A DNA stretch of 48,850 nucleotides from Alicyclobacillus mali (GCF_017329565.1 NZ_JAFMTT010000019.1), one strand, 5' to 3'. Counted from the stretch's first letter, positions 24,444-32,410 are shown. Numbers and translations are program-made. Notes: a model not told the origin generated them from the letters alone.

Positions 24444-25949
24444 ATGTCGAGTGTGAGCACGACTGCGCCCAGCTTCGCGCATCGGTTCCTTGCGGTGGCC
24501 GACTGGCTCGAGGCAGAAGGCGCGTCTCGATATGCGGAACGTATCCGCAGCATTCTGGCGGACAGCGGAGCGCTCACGACCTACACGGCGGCGTTCTGCG
24601 GCCTGTTTTCCGCCGGGAAATCGAGCCTCGTCGGCGCCCTGGCGGGCACGCGCCTGAAGACCGGCGCGAATCCGACCACCGCCGACGTGGAGGCCGTGGA
24701 GATGGAGGTGCAGGGAGGCACGTTGCGGTTGCTCGACACGCCGGGGATCGATTCCACCGATGATCGCCACCGGGAAGCCACCATGAATGCGCTGTATCAG
24801 GCCGATCTCGTCGCCGTGGTCACCGACTACCAGCACGTCGAGGCCGACGCAAATCTCGAGTTGCTCCAGATGTTTGCGGAGAGCGACAAACCGCTTCTCT
24901 TCATCGTGCACCAGGTAGACAAACACCTTGAGGCCGAACTGCCGTTTGACGCGTTCGCCGAGAGCGTGCGCGAGCTCGCCGCGGATTACGGCGTCGAATC
25001 ATCCCGCGTGTTTTTCACCTCGGTCCGGCCGTCTGCCCACAGCCAACTGGACGAGCTGCGAGCGCTTCTCGTCGCGAGCGCGGAGGCCGCGCTCGGTATG
25101 GACGGCGAGCCCATGATCCGGCGGCTGGTGGAGGTGGCCCGCGAGGGCGTGACGGCGTGTTGCGAATCCGAGTGGGCCCGGCGCGCCAAGGCCGTCGAAG
25201 ACGCAGGAGGGCGAGCGCCCCAGAGCCTGGACGAGGCCCGCGAGTGGCTGTGGGACGCCAAGCGCCGCGCCGAGGCCATCGCGGCCGAGGAGGCGGAACG
25301 TCGCCAGGCGCAGAACGCGCTCGTCGAGGCGCTCCGAGACGGTTGGCTCCGGGCGGTCGATCTCGCCCAAATCGCGCCGTATGAGACCGCGGAAAAGGGC
25401 CGCCGGTACATCGACAGCCTGCGCGACGACTTCAAAGTGGGCATGTTTCGTTCGGCGAAGAAGACCGAGGCGGAGCGCGAGGCCCGGCTGGCGGCGTTTG
25501 TGGCAGACCTCAAAGAAAAGGTCGAGAATTTTCTCGTGCGGCCGCTGTCTTCGGAGATGGCACAACAGGTGCGCGAGTTGGGACTACAGGCAGGCGCGGA
25601 AGAGCGTTTCATCGAGCGCTGCCAAGGCCTCGGCGTGTCTGTGGACGCTTCGTACGTGCAGGCATGTGTGAAGCCGGGATCGCTCGTCGCCGCGGAGTAC
25701 GGTCACCAGTTCGTCCGGGATGTGCAGGACCGCGTTCGCCGGGAGATGCGGGCCCAGGTCCAAGAAATTGCCGAGGAACTTGCGGCAGCCGTGGAGGAGC
25801 GGCTCCAGATGGAGGAGCGCGCGCGTGCGCCCGAGCGGGACGCCACCGAGCGCTGGTGTCAGGTGCTGCGAAGCTACGTGGAGTTCGGCGAACGGTACGA
25901 GAGCGCCCTTGCGGCGGTGACACAAGGGGAGGTGCCGCGCGGTGCATGA
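24444..25949 (+). CDS. Dynamin-like GTPase, first of a tandem pair
   Basis: 501 residues. The G domain has P-loop GLFSAGKSSL (53-62), switch I NPTTADVEAVEM, G3 DTPG (98-101) and HQVDKH as the G4 region. The rest is long helices with coiled-coil character, as in bacterial dynamins that remodel or protect membranes. ATG 24444 follows GAGAGGAGAAC. The stop overlaps the second GTPase by 8 bases. In Bacillus DynA two dynamin modules are fused in one protein; here they are two coupled genes and presumably form a heteromer. Confidence 0.85.
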   Translation: MSSVSTTAPSFAHRFLAVADWLEAEGASRYAERIRSILADSGALTTYTAAFCGLFSAGKSSLVGALAGTRLKTGANPTTADVEAVEMEVQGGTLRLLDTPGIDSTDDRHREATMNALYQADLVAVVTDYQHVEADANLELLQMFAESDKPLLFIVHQVDKHLEAELPFDAFAESVRELAADYGVESSRVFFTSVRPSAHSQLDELRALLVASAEAALGMDGEPMIRRLVEVAREGVTACCESEWARRAKAVEDAGGRAPQSLDEAREWLWDAKRRAEAIAAEEAERRQAQNALVEALRDGWLRAVDLAQIAPYETAEKGRRYIDSLRDDFKVGMFRSAKKTEAEREARLAAFVADLKEKVENFLVRPLSSEMAQQVRELGLQAGAEERFIERCQGLGVSVDASYVQACVKPGSLVAAEYGHQFVRDVQDRVRREMRAQVQEIAEELAAAVEERLQMEERARAPERDATERWCQVLRSYVEFGERYESALAAVTQGEVPRGA

Positions 25950-27888
25950 ACGAGATGAGGCGCTCGTGCGCCTGCGCGAGATGGGCGCCCTCGTGGAAGG
26001 CCTTCAGGGCGTCGATCTGCGGCCACTGAAGCGCGCCATCGAGCGGCTGGAGCAAAAGGCGACCACCATCGCCGTGTTCGGGGCGTTTTCAGCAGGAAAG
26101 TCGTCGCTGCTGAACGCGCTCCTCGGGCGGCCGCTGCTCGCCGTGTCTCCGCAGCCCACGACAGCTGCCATCACGAGCATCCACCCCGGAGGCGGGGGTG
26201 GCACGTCCGTGCGCATCACGGCCAAGTCTCGGGACGAACTCTGGCAGGACGTGCGCGCACTCCTGGATGCGCTTTTGCTGAACGCCTCCGACCTCGAAGG
26301 CGCCATTCGCCTGGCGTCCGGACTCTCGCCAGCGAAGTTTCCCATTCACCTGAGGCGGCACGTCCGGTTCTTAAAGGCGCTCGCCGAGGGCTACCCGGAC
26401 ATGGCGCCCCGCATCGGCAGCCAGTGGGAGGCTTCGCTCGAAGAGCTCCGCGATTTTTCCGCGGATGAGAAGCGCGCGGCGTACGTCAGTCAGGTGGACG
26501 TGCGGGCCGATTCGCCGCTTGGCAGGCGCGGGTTCATCTTCGTAGATACGCCCGGCGTCGATTCCATCCACCGCCGCCACACGAACGTCGCGTTCCATTA
26601 CATGCGCGAGGCGGACGCCATCGTGTTCGTCATGTACTACACGCATGCGTTCAGCCAGGCGGATCGCGAGTTTCTGTTGCAGTTGTCGGGCGTGCAGGAC
26701 GTCGCGGGAACCAACAAGCTGTTTTCGGTCGTGAACGCGGTCGATCTCGCCGAGAGCCGTGAGGAACTCGACGCCGTGCTGGATCGCGTGAAGCAGGACG
26801 AGCGCAGGCTCGGCGTGCGCGAGCCGCGGCTGTATCCCGTGTCGGCGCAACTCGCGCTCGCGGCTCGGATGCTCGCCGCGGATCCGCAGGACGACGCCGC
26901 GCTTGAGATCGCCCGCGCGCGCCTGGGTCGCAGCGATTTCGCGCCCACCGCGGACGCCGTTGCCGAGATGGAGCGACAGGCCGGCCTCGCCCTGCTCGAG
27001 GCGGATCTGGCGGACTTCTGCACGCGCGAGGCGGATCGTCTGGCCGTCGATCTCGTCGAGCGAACTCGCCAAACCCTGCTGCGCGACGTCGAAGCGGCCC
27101 TTGAAAAGGTGTCCCTCGCCATCTCGGCGGATGAGACCGCGCGCGAGAAGCAGCGGGCGGAAATTGCGCGGGCCCACAGACTCGTCGACGAGGCGGCGCA
27201 GTCGGTTCAGGTCCGCGCTGTACCGCCCGTTCAGCGGGAGCTGCAGGAGCTTCTGTTCCACGCTGGCGAGCGCGTTCGCTTCGCGTACCGAGACATGTTC
27301 CGCGAGGCGTTTCATCCTGGCCGCTTCCGCATGGGAAACGCACAGGACAAGCTGCGCGAGGCCGCGCGCGAGTTTGCGGACGCCGTGGGCCGTCGCCTCG
27401 AGATCGAGCTTCGGACCTTCGCCCTCCGCGCAGAGCAACTGGCGTCCAAGGCAGCGGCGCAAGACGCGGCGCGGCTCGCCGATGGATGGCCGGTTCAAGC
27501 TGTCCCGGTGCGGGAGCCGGATGTCTCGCTTCAATTCGACACGGCGGACGAGGTCATCACCTTCGATGACGGCGTGCTCGCTCCGCACTTCCGTCACTTC
27601 CGCTCTGCCAAGCAGTTTTTCGAAGAGGGGGGGCAAACGGCGATGATGGACGCCGCGATGCCCGCCGTCATGGAGCAGGTCAAGGGAAAGCTTGACGAAG
27701 TCGGAGGGCGCTTGGCCGAGCGCGCAAAGGTCGCCCTGGTGGATGCGCTCTCCGCTTTCTACGGCGATCTCGCCGCTTCGCTTGAGACCCTGGCCGCAGA
27801 CCTTGAGCGACCGGTAGATCCGGCCGAACGGGATCGGCTTGTGGCAGTGCGGGCGTCGCTGCAATCCGTCGAAGGACGGGGCGTTTGA
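25942..27888 (+). CDS. Dynamin-like GTPase, second of a tandem pair
   Basis: 648 residues. P-loop FGAFSAGKSSLLNALLG (46-62), switch I PQPTTAAITSI, G3 FVDTPGVDSIHRRHT and a G4 variant NAVD in place of NKxD. An insertion between switch I and G3 (about 75-180) and a long helical stalk distinguish it from its partner. It contains FDTADEVITFDDGVL and a C-terminal helical domain. GTG 25942 follows GGGGAGGTG within the end of the first GTPase gene. Expected role: membrane surveillance or fusion under stress or phage attack, by analogy with DynA. Confidence 0.85.
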   Translation: MHERDEALVRLREMGALVEGLQGVDLRPLKRAIERLEQKATTIAVFGAFSAGKSSLLNALLGRPLLAVSPQPTTAAITSIHPGGGGGTSVRITAKSRDELWQDVRALLDALLLNASDLEGAIRLASGLSPAKFPIHLRRHVRFLKALAEGYPDMAPRIGSQWEASLEELRDFSADEKRAAYVSQVDVRADSPLGRRGFIFVDTPGVDSIHRRHTNVAFHYMREADAIVFVMYYTHAFSQADREFLLQLSGVQDVAGTNKLFSVVNAVDLAESREELDAVLDRVKQDERRLGVREPRLYPVSAQLALAARMLAADPQDDAALEIARARLGRSDFAPTADAVAEMERQAGLALLEADLADFCTREADRLAVDLVERTRQTLLRDVEAALEKVSLAISADETAREKQRAEIARAHRLVDEAAQSVQVRAVPPVQRELQELLFHAGERVRFAYRDMFREAFHPGRFRMGNAQDKLREAAREFADAVGRRLEIELRTFALRAEQLASKAAAQDAARLADGWPVQAVPVREPDVSLQFDTADEVITFDDGVLAPHFRHFRSAKQFFEEGGQTAMMDAAMPAVMEQVKGKLDEVGGRLAERAKVALVDALSAFYGDLAASLETLAADLERPVDPAERDRLVAVRASLQSVEGRGV

Positions 27889-27897
27889 AGATTCGGT

Positions 27898-27926
27898 TTG
27901 TCGCCCGCGCGGCGGATGGTTAGAAT
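27898..27926 (+). promoter_or_regulatory. Candidate promoter of the htrA gene
   Basis: TTGTCG (27898-27903) and TAGAAT (27921-27926) with a 17-base spacer lie upstream of the protease ribosome site, just after the second dynamin stop. Confidence 0.5.
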
Positions 27927-27962
27927 GGAGTAGCGATAAGGCCTGCCAAGGAGGAGATGCGC

Positions 27963-29198
27963 ATGCGGCGTCGACGTTGGGAGTACGAGGACTGGCCGAG
28001 CGAGAACAGGCGTTGGGGCGTGTGGCTCGCGGGCGGGACTGCGCTCGTCGCCGTCTTCTACATCCTCGGCATCTGGACGGGCGCGGCGCTCACGCGCGGT
28101 CGCTCGCAGACGACCGTGGAGTACGTTCCTCCTCAAACGGGCAACACCACGAGCACATCCGGGACCCTTACGCCCATTCCGGGCGTTGATGGCACGACCA
28201 TTGTGACCGAGATTTACAATCGAGTGAAAAACAGCATCTTCACCATCACCGCTGTGTCCGGTGGCAAGCCGACGTCGAGCGATGCGGAAGAGGATATCGG
28301 CACCGGCTTTCTGATCGACCACAACGGGGATCTCCTGACCAACGCGCACGTCGTGGGCTCGGCCACCACGGTCGAGGTGTCCGGCGACAACCGCCAGTTT
28401 GTGGGGCGCGTGATCGATGCGGATCAGCTCGACGATCTCGCCATCGTGCGCATCCCTGCGCCCAAATCGCTGCAGCCATTGCCGCTCGGAACGGTGAAGT
28501 CTCTCCAGCCCGGCAATTTGGTGATAGCTATCGGCAATCCGTTCGAACTCACGTCCAGTGTGAGCTCGGGCATCGTGAGCGGACTCAACCGATCGATGTC
28601 GGAGTCGAGCGGGCACGTGATGAACGGAATGATCCAGACGGATGCGCCGCTTAACCCGGGCAATTCGGGCGGGCCGCTCCTGAACGCGGCCGGTCAGGTG
28701 GTGGGCATCAACACGCTGATTGAGAGTCCGATCGAAGGATCCATCGGCATCGGATTTGCCATCCCCATCGACCGATTCATTCAGCTCGAGCCGGAGTTGC
28801 TCGCTGGGAAGCCGGTTGCACACGCGTGGCTCGGCATTGAGGGCATGGACATCGACAGCCTGATGCAGCAGGCGCTGAATCTGCCGGTGTCTTCGGGCGT
28901 GTACGTGACAGAAGTGACGCAAGGAGGCCCTGCGGCAAAGGCGGGGCTGCGCGGGGATTCCAACGCGGCCAAGCTGAACAGCCTCAGCGAATCGGCGAAT
29001 CCGTACGCCGCGTTGAAGGGCAACGGCGACATCATCGTCGGGATCGACGGCAAATCCGTGTCGAGTATTGAGCAGTTGACGCAGTACATCAACCAGGACG
29101 AACCGGGGCAGACCGTCGTCCTGACGGTGCTGCGCGGCGGGAAGACGTTGCACGTGCGCGTCACGCTCGGGACGTGGCCGTCCGGACAGAATCCTTGA
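27963..29198 (+). CDS. HtrA/DegP-type serine protease with PDZ domain
   Basis: 411 residues. An N-terminal membrane anchor (about 19-43) is followed by a Thr/Ser-rich linker. The trypsin-like domain has catalytic His129 (LLTNAHVV), Asp158 (DDLAIVRI) and Ser235 (NPGNSGGPL), and the C-terminal PDZ domain (about 285-405) includes GVYVTEVTQGGPAAKAGL. It degrades or refolds misfolded exported proteins outside the membrane. ATG 27963 lies 7 nt after AAGGAGGAG; the ATG at 27957 overlaps that site. A perfect inverted repeat covers the end of the gene. Confidence 0.95.
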   Translation: MRRRRWEYEDWPSENRRWGVWLAGGTALVAVFYILGIWTGAALTRGRSQTTVEYVPPQTGNTTSTSGTLTPIPGVDGTTIVTEIYNRVKNSIFTITAVSGGKPTSSDAEEDIGTGFLIDHNGDLLTNAHVVGSATTVEVSGDNRQFVGRVIDADQLDDLAIVRIPAPKSLQPLPLGTVKSLQPGNLVIAIGNPFELTSSVSSGIVSGLNRSMSESSGHVMNGMIQTDAPLNPGNSGGPLLNAAGQVVGINTLIESPIEGSIGIGFAIPIDRFIQLEPELLAGKPVAHAWLGIEGMDIDSLMQQALNLPVSSGVYVTEVTQGGPAAKAGLRGDSNAAKLNSLSESANPYAALKGNGDIIVGIDGKSVSSIEQLTQYINQDEPGQTVVLTVLRGGKTLHVRVTLGTWPSGQNP

Positions 29199-29212
29199 AC
29201 CGGACGGCCACG
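29173..29212. terminator. Perfect 13-bp inverted repeat between htrA and sigK 3' ends
   Basis: CGTGGCCGTCCGG (29173-29185) and CCGGACGGCCACG (29200-29212) form a perfect stem spanning the htrA stop codon. Only a weak T-rich stretch (CGTCTTTA) follows on the plus strand. Probable terminator separating the convergent htrA and sigK. Confidence 0.6.
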
Positions 29213-29234
29213 CGGCTCGTCTTTACGGCTGGTA

Positions 29235-29771
29235 CTACGGCTGAAGGCGAGCCTCGCGGATGGCCTGCTTGCGTTCCTTGGCGACGTGCGACTGATGAAA
29301 CATCTTGAGCAGCGCCCGCTTTTCCAGCCGGGACACGTAGGAACGCGAGATGTCGAGCGAGTCGGCTACCTCGTTCTGGGTCCACTCGCGCCCGTCGGCG
29401 AGGCCGAACCGGAGTTCAATCACCTTGCGCTCGCGCTCGTCGAGGACGTCGAGCAACTGGCGCATCGTGTTCAGTTCCATCCGGCGGGATACCTCGTCTT
29501 CGGTCGAGTCGCTCTCGGAGAAGAGGATGTCGCCGATGGTGATCTCGTTGCCTTCCTTATCCGTCCCGATGGGGCTGTACAGTGACACGTCCTTGCGCGA
29601 TTTGCGCTGGGCGCGCAGTTGCATCAGAATCTCGTTTTGGATGCAACGCGCGGCATAGGTCGCGAATTTGGTCCCTTTGGACGGCTGATACGTGTCCACA
29701 GCTTTAATCAAGCCGACCGTGCCGATGGAAATCAGGTCGTCCTGATCGATCCCGGACGTATCAAACTTCTT
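29235..29771 (-). CDS. sigK: sigK 3' part (SpoIIIC-like): sporulation sigma factor K, C-terminal 177-178 residues
   Basis: Codes for sigma-70 region 2 end to region 4 of sigma-K: DLISIGTVGLIKAVDTYQ (-10 recognition and core binding), TYAARCIQNEILMQLRAQ, KDVSLYSPIGTDKEGNEI and the region 4 helix-turn-helix NEVADSLDISRSYVSRLEKR. It lacks the region 1/early region 2 and a proper start; upstream of KKFDTSG the frame enters unrelated mobile-element sequence (open to ATG 29837). The missing 66 codons lie at 32213-32410 on the same strand. Joining at the shared AAG (29769-29771 with 32213-32215) gives ...RLVAHVAK-KFDTSGIDQDD..., as in intact sigma-K. Direct mother-cell sigma factor for late sporulation. 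Confidence 0.93.
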   Translation of the reverse strand, partial: KKFDTSGIDQDDLISIGTVGLIKAVDTYQPSKGTKFATYAARCIQNEILMQLRAQRKSRKDVSLYSPIGTDKEGNEITIGDILFSESDSTEDEVSRRMELNTMRQLLDVLDERERKVIELRFGLADGREWTQNEVADSLDISRSYVSRLEKRALLKMFHQSHVAKERKQAIREARLQP

Positions 29772-29783
29772 CATGTCATCGAC
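29769..29783. other. Attachment site, left border of the sigK element
   Basis: Core CTT (29769-29771; AAG on the sigK strand), then CA, then half-site TGTCATCGAC (29774-29783) inside the element. The host side is the sigK 3' part. Confidence 0.8.
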
Positions 29784-29817
29784 ATCGCTGCGGTTGGGCC
29801 ATCGTGGAGGCGAATGC

Positions 29818-30450
29818 GTGCATTTCCAGGAGATCATTCAGCACTACGGCTATGCGGGCGTCTTTTTCATCATCTTCGTCGAGGCCATTGGATTCCCGTT
29901 TCCTGCTGAGACGACGCTGACACTCGCCGGGATCGAGTGGTCCAAGGGCGTGTTCCACCTGGTTCCTCTTTGGCTGATGGGGTGCCTCGGCAACCTCGTC
30001 GGCTCCGCCGTGGCGTTTTTGATCGGCTGGTTTCTGGGGCGCCCGGTGGTGTTGTACTTCGGCAAGTACGTCGGGATCACGGACGAGAAGCTCGACAGGG
30101 TCAACGAGCGATTCCAGCGATACGAGTTGGCCGTCATCTTCATCGCCAAGTTCATCGCCGGCGTGCGCATCATCGTGCCGTATCTGGCGGGCATCAACCG
30201 CATGCATCCGGCGAAGTTTTTCACCGTGAACACGATCGCCGCCGTCGTGTGGTCGGGCGCCTTCATCATTGCCGGAAAGTATATTGGTGAGGAAGTCGCC
30301 CGCTACTGGCCGTTCCTGAAGCATCACCTGTGGCTGGCCGCCATCCTCGTCGCCGTCCTTGTCGCGCTCTTCCTTGCGTTTCGCAGGTGGGAGCGCAAGA
30401 AGTTGCACGGGTCGGCCCCGGATGCGAAACGAGATCGCGCCGAGCGCTGA
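29818..30450 (+). CDS. DedA-family membrane protein, cargo of the sigK element
   Basis: 210 residues with about four to five membrane helices and the DedA/SNARE-associated fold. VEAIGFPFPAETTLTLAG is the family's re-entrant E-(x)-PxPxE-type segment, and FIAKFIAGVRIIVPYLAG the F-x-R-x-x-x-P-x-x-AG motif. DedA proteins act in lipid (undecaprenyl phosphate or phospholipid) flipping and envelope homeostasis. GTG 29818 follows GGAGGCGAATGC; an in-frame ATG at 29773 lies exactly at the element border. The gene would be lost from the mother-cell chromosome on excision. Confidence 0.88.
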   Translation: MHFQEIIQHYGYAGVFFIIFVEAIGFPFPAETTLTLAGIEWSKGVFHLVPLWLMGCLGNLVGSAVAFLIGWFLGRPVVLYFGKYVGITDEKLDRVNERFQRYELAVIFIAKFIAGVRIIVPYLAGINRMHPAKFFTVNTIAAVVWSGAFIIAGKYIGEEVARYWPFLKHHLWLAAILVAVLVALFLAFRRWERKKLHGSAPDAKRDRAER

Positions 30451-30462
30451 TTCGCCGCTCCG

Positions 30463-30536
30463 ACAGGCCGCTGTCGTAGGACATCTCTCCATTCGCATAC
30501 ATGCGAATGGGGGGTGTTCTTCGTGCAGCGGCCTGT
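30463..30536. repeat. Long nested inverted repeat between dedA and the recombinase gene
   Basis: Outer arms ACAGGCCGCTG (30463-30473) and CAGCGGCCTGT (30526-30536) are perfect 11-mers. Inside them, CATTCGCA (30490-30497) and TGCGAATG (30502-30509) form an 8-bp stem on a 4-nt loop, and most of the flanking bases also pair with wobbles. The whole 74-nt unit can fold into one long hairpin. It may terminate dedA transcription, control recombinase expression, or be the trace of a small insertion. Confidence 0.6.
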
Positions 30537-30683
30537 TCGCGTGATTTGGCTTGTGCAGCAGGGTGACGCCACAGCGCCATGTTCCGCCGAGATTGCGCGA
30601 CTTTGGGCCCGGACGTCTGTCGCGCTGGCCCACCAACGCGCGGAATCATCCGCTGGCGGCAGAACGGCGGAGGCCGGATCGTG

Positions 30684-32225
30684 ATGTGGACCGCCGTCTA
30701 CACGCGCGTGTCGACCGAACACCAGGCGCAGTCAGGGCACGGCCTCGATGTCCAGCGGGAGGCGTGCGTGCAGTACGCGGGGGCCCTCGGTGTGCCTCTC
30801 TGCGACATCCGCATCTACGAGGAGGCGGGCGGATCGGGCGAGGACATGGATCGGCCAGAGCTCCTGCGACTCCTCGACGACGTCCGGCGCGGGCTTGTCG
30901 ATCGCGTCGTTGTGAAGCACCCTGACCGCCTTTCGCGCAACGTGGCAGATAAGGCCATCGTGGTGAGGGAGTTGTCCGCTTGCGGCGTGAAGCTCCACTT
31001 CGTGGACGTGCCCAACTGGGATGAGTCCGACGAGGCCGTGCTTCTGTTTCACGTCATCTCGAGCATCGCCGAATACGAGTTGCGTCAGATCCGCAGGCGG
31101 ACGCTGGCCGGCAAACTGAGGGCGGTTCGCGACGGCAAGGTGATGCCGTCCGGCGTCGATCCCTACGGCTATCGATACGAGGGCGGTCGATACGCCGTCG
31201 TCCCGGAGGAGGCCGAGATTGTCCGGCTGATCTACCGCTGGTACGCGTTCGAGCACATGAGCCTTCGCGCCATCGCGGATCGGCTCGACGCGATGGGCGT
31301 ACCGACAAAGACGCGCCGGTCAGCGCGCTGGCACCCGAGTACCGTGGCGCGGATTCTCGACAACCCACTTTACCAAGGCATCTGGTATTACAATCGGCGG
31401 CGCACGCGAAAACGGGAACGGCGCGGTTCCAAGGGGCTACTCCGCGGCCGAGGGCGACAGGTGGTGTCCGTACGCGATCCCAGCGAATGGATTGGCGTGC
31501 CTGTGCCAGCCGTGGTGGATGCTGAGCTCGCGCGCTTGGTCGCGCTTCGCAAGCGCTCTGAGGCGCCGCGCGGCTCGGCGTCTCGACATACGTTTTTGTC
31601 GGGGAAGCTCGTTTGCGCCCACTGTCAACGCGCGTGGCGCCACGAGGCATGTCGGACGGCGAGCGGGATGGTGCGCAAGTTTCGGCGGCCACCGGCGGAG
31701 CGGGGCGCAGCGTCCTGCCCGTATGCATGCGGGCGCGTGTCTGCCTGCGAGGTGGAGGAGGCGGTGTGGCGAGAACTGGTGCGGCGCGCGCGGGCGTGGG
31801 GATTCGGACCGCATTTCGCCGGGGATTTGAACGAAGGCCATCCGCTGGACGAGGATGCGGCACGCCTGCGGCGAGAGCTTCGTGCGGCTGTGGAACGGCG
31901 GGATCGCGCGCGGGAACTGTATCTGCGCGGTCACCTCGAGCGAAGCGAGGCCCTGCGCGCCATGTCCGAGGAGATGCGCCGCCTGCGCGCCGGGCGCGAC
32001 GAGGCGTGTCGACTGTGTCACGCGCGACAGCGCAGATGGAACGCACATGAGGAGCTGTGGAAGGCGCTCGAGGTAGACGCTGGCGTCGAACTCAGACGGA
32101 TGTGGCTCGAGGCCCTGGTGTCGCGCGTGGAGATCGACGCTTCGGGAGACGAGGTGGTGCTCACCCTCGTGGCACGCGTGCGCGCCGATCCAAGTTTCGG
32201 CGTCGACGACACCTTGGCGACGTGA
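30684..32225 (+). CDS. spoIVCA: SpoIVCA-type large serine recombinase
   Basis: 513 residues, close to the 500 of SpoIVCA. The resolvase N-terminal domain has catalytic Ser10 (YTRVSTEHQ) with GLDVQRE and KHPDRLSRN (78-86). The recombinase domain follows (VDPYGYRYEGGRYAVVPEEA, about 158-177, through ARWHPSTVARILDNPLYQG), then a zinc ribbon with Cys311, Cys314, Cys345 and Cys349, and a coiled coil (about 385-445). ATG 30684, or GTG 30681, follows GGCGGAGG. The last codons (LAT-stop) run across the border into sigK DNA, so excision removes its stop codon. Convergent to the sigK 5' part, as I recall for Bacillus subtilis. Confidence 0.92.
   Translation: MWTAVYTRVSTEHQAQSGHGLDVQREACVQYAGALGVPLCDIRIYEEAGGSGEDMDRPELLRLLDDVRRGLVDRVVVKHPDRLSRNVADKAIVVRELSACGVKLHFVDVPNWDESDEAVLLFHVISSIAEYELRQIRRRTLAGKLRAVRDGKVMPSGVDPYGYRYEGGRYAVVPEEAEIVRLIYRWYAFEHMSLRAIADRLDAMGVPTKTRRSARWHPSTVARILDNPLYQGIWYYNRRRTRKRERRGSKGLLRGRGRQVVSVRDPSEWIGVPVPAVVDAELARLVALRKRSEAPRGSASRHTFLSGKLVCAHCQRAWRHEACRTASGMVRKFRRPPAERGAASCPYACGRVSACEVEEAVWRELVRRARAWGFGPHFAGDLNEGHPLDEDAARLRRELRAAVERRDRARELYLRGHLERSEALRAMSEEMRRLRAGRDEACRLCHARQRRWNAHEELWKALEVDAGVELRRMWLEALVSRVEIDASGDEVVLTLVARVRADPSFGVDDTLAT
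32202..32215. other. Attachment site, right border of the sigK element
   Basis: Half-site GTCGACGACA (32202-32211) inside the element, then C, then core CTT (32213-32215; AAG on the sigK strand, codon 66). The host side is the sigK 5' part. Confidence 0.8.
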
Positions 32226-32410
32226 GCGACCAGGCGGAGGTTGTGCTCGACGAGGATGTCGTGCGCCTGCTTGTCACGGTACTTTCGCCAGAGTTCAAAG
32301 TATTTTGCCTCGTCCTCCTTGGACAGCGGTTGCGGAAACGACTGGCTGGCAAAGCTCGACGCCAGCACAAAGTCGTCGGCCGATCCGGAGAGCAGGGACA
32401 GCTTGAACAA
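32213..32410 (-). CDS. sigK: sigK 5' part (SpoIVCB-like): pro-sigma-K N-terminal 66 residues
   Basis: From TTG 32410 (GGAGGTGA about 10 nt upstream) this encodes a hydrophobic pro-sequence (MFKLSLLSGSADDFVLASSF), then FPQPLSKEDEAKYFELW and DILVEHNLRLVAHVAK. FPQPLS and LVEHNLRLVAH are hallmark sigma-K sequences at the pro-sequence junction and region 2. In the present arrangement the frame runs on for 65 codons of antisense recombinase sequence and stops at 32018, giving a useless 131-residue product. Joined with the 3' part it makes a 243-residue pro-sigma-K, the length expected for a form that is cleaved by SpoIVFB. Confidence 0.92.

Larger units (their letters stand above)
29772..32212. mobile_element. 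Mini-skin: sigK-intervening element of about 2.44 kb
   Basis: A DNA segment splits sigK exactly between codons corresponding to VAK and KFD. It carries only a DedA-family gene and a SpoIVCA-type serine recombinase gene, both on the plus strand, antisense to sigK. A 3-bp identity (AAG on the sigK strand) is shared at both borders. Half-sites TGTCATCGAC (29774-29783) and GTCGACGACA (32202-32211) would face each other in the excised circle as a 9/10 inverted repeat around a 6-bp centre containing the core. Such elements in Bacillus subtilis and Clostridioides difficile are excised in the mother cell during sporulation. Excision here is inferred, not shown. Confidence 0.93.

Noticed and set aside
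29235..32410. sigK split as an assembly error or decay
   Set aside because: Both halves are intact to the exact codon, share a core, and flank a serine recombinase with symmetric half-sites, which fits programmed excision and not random damage.
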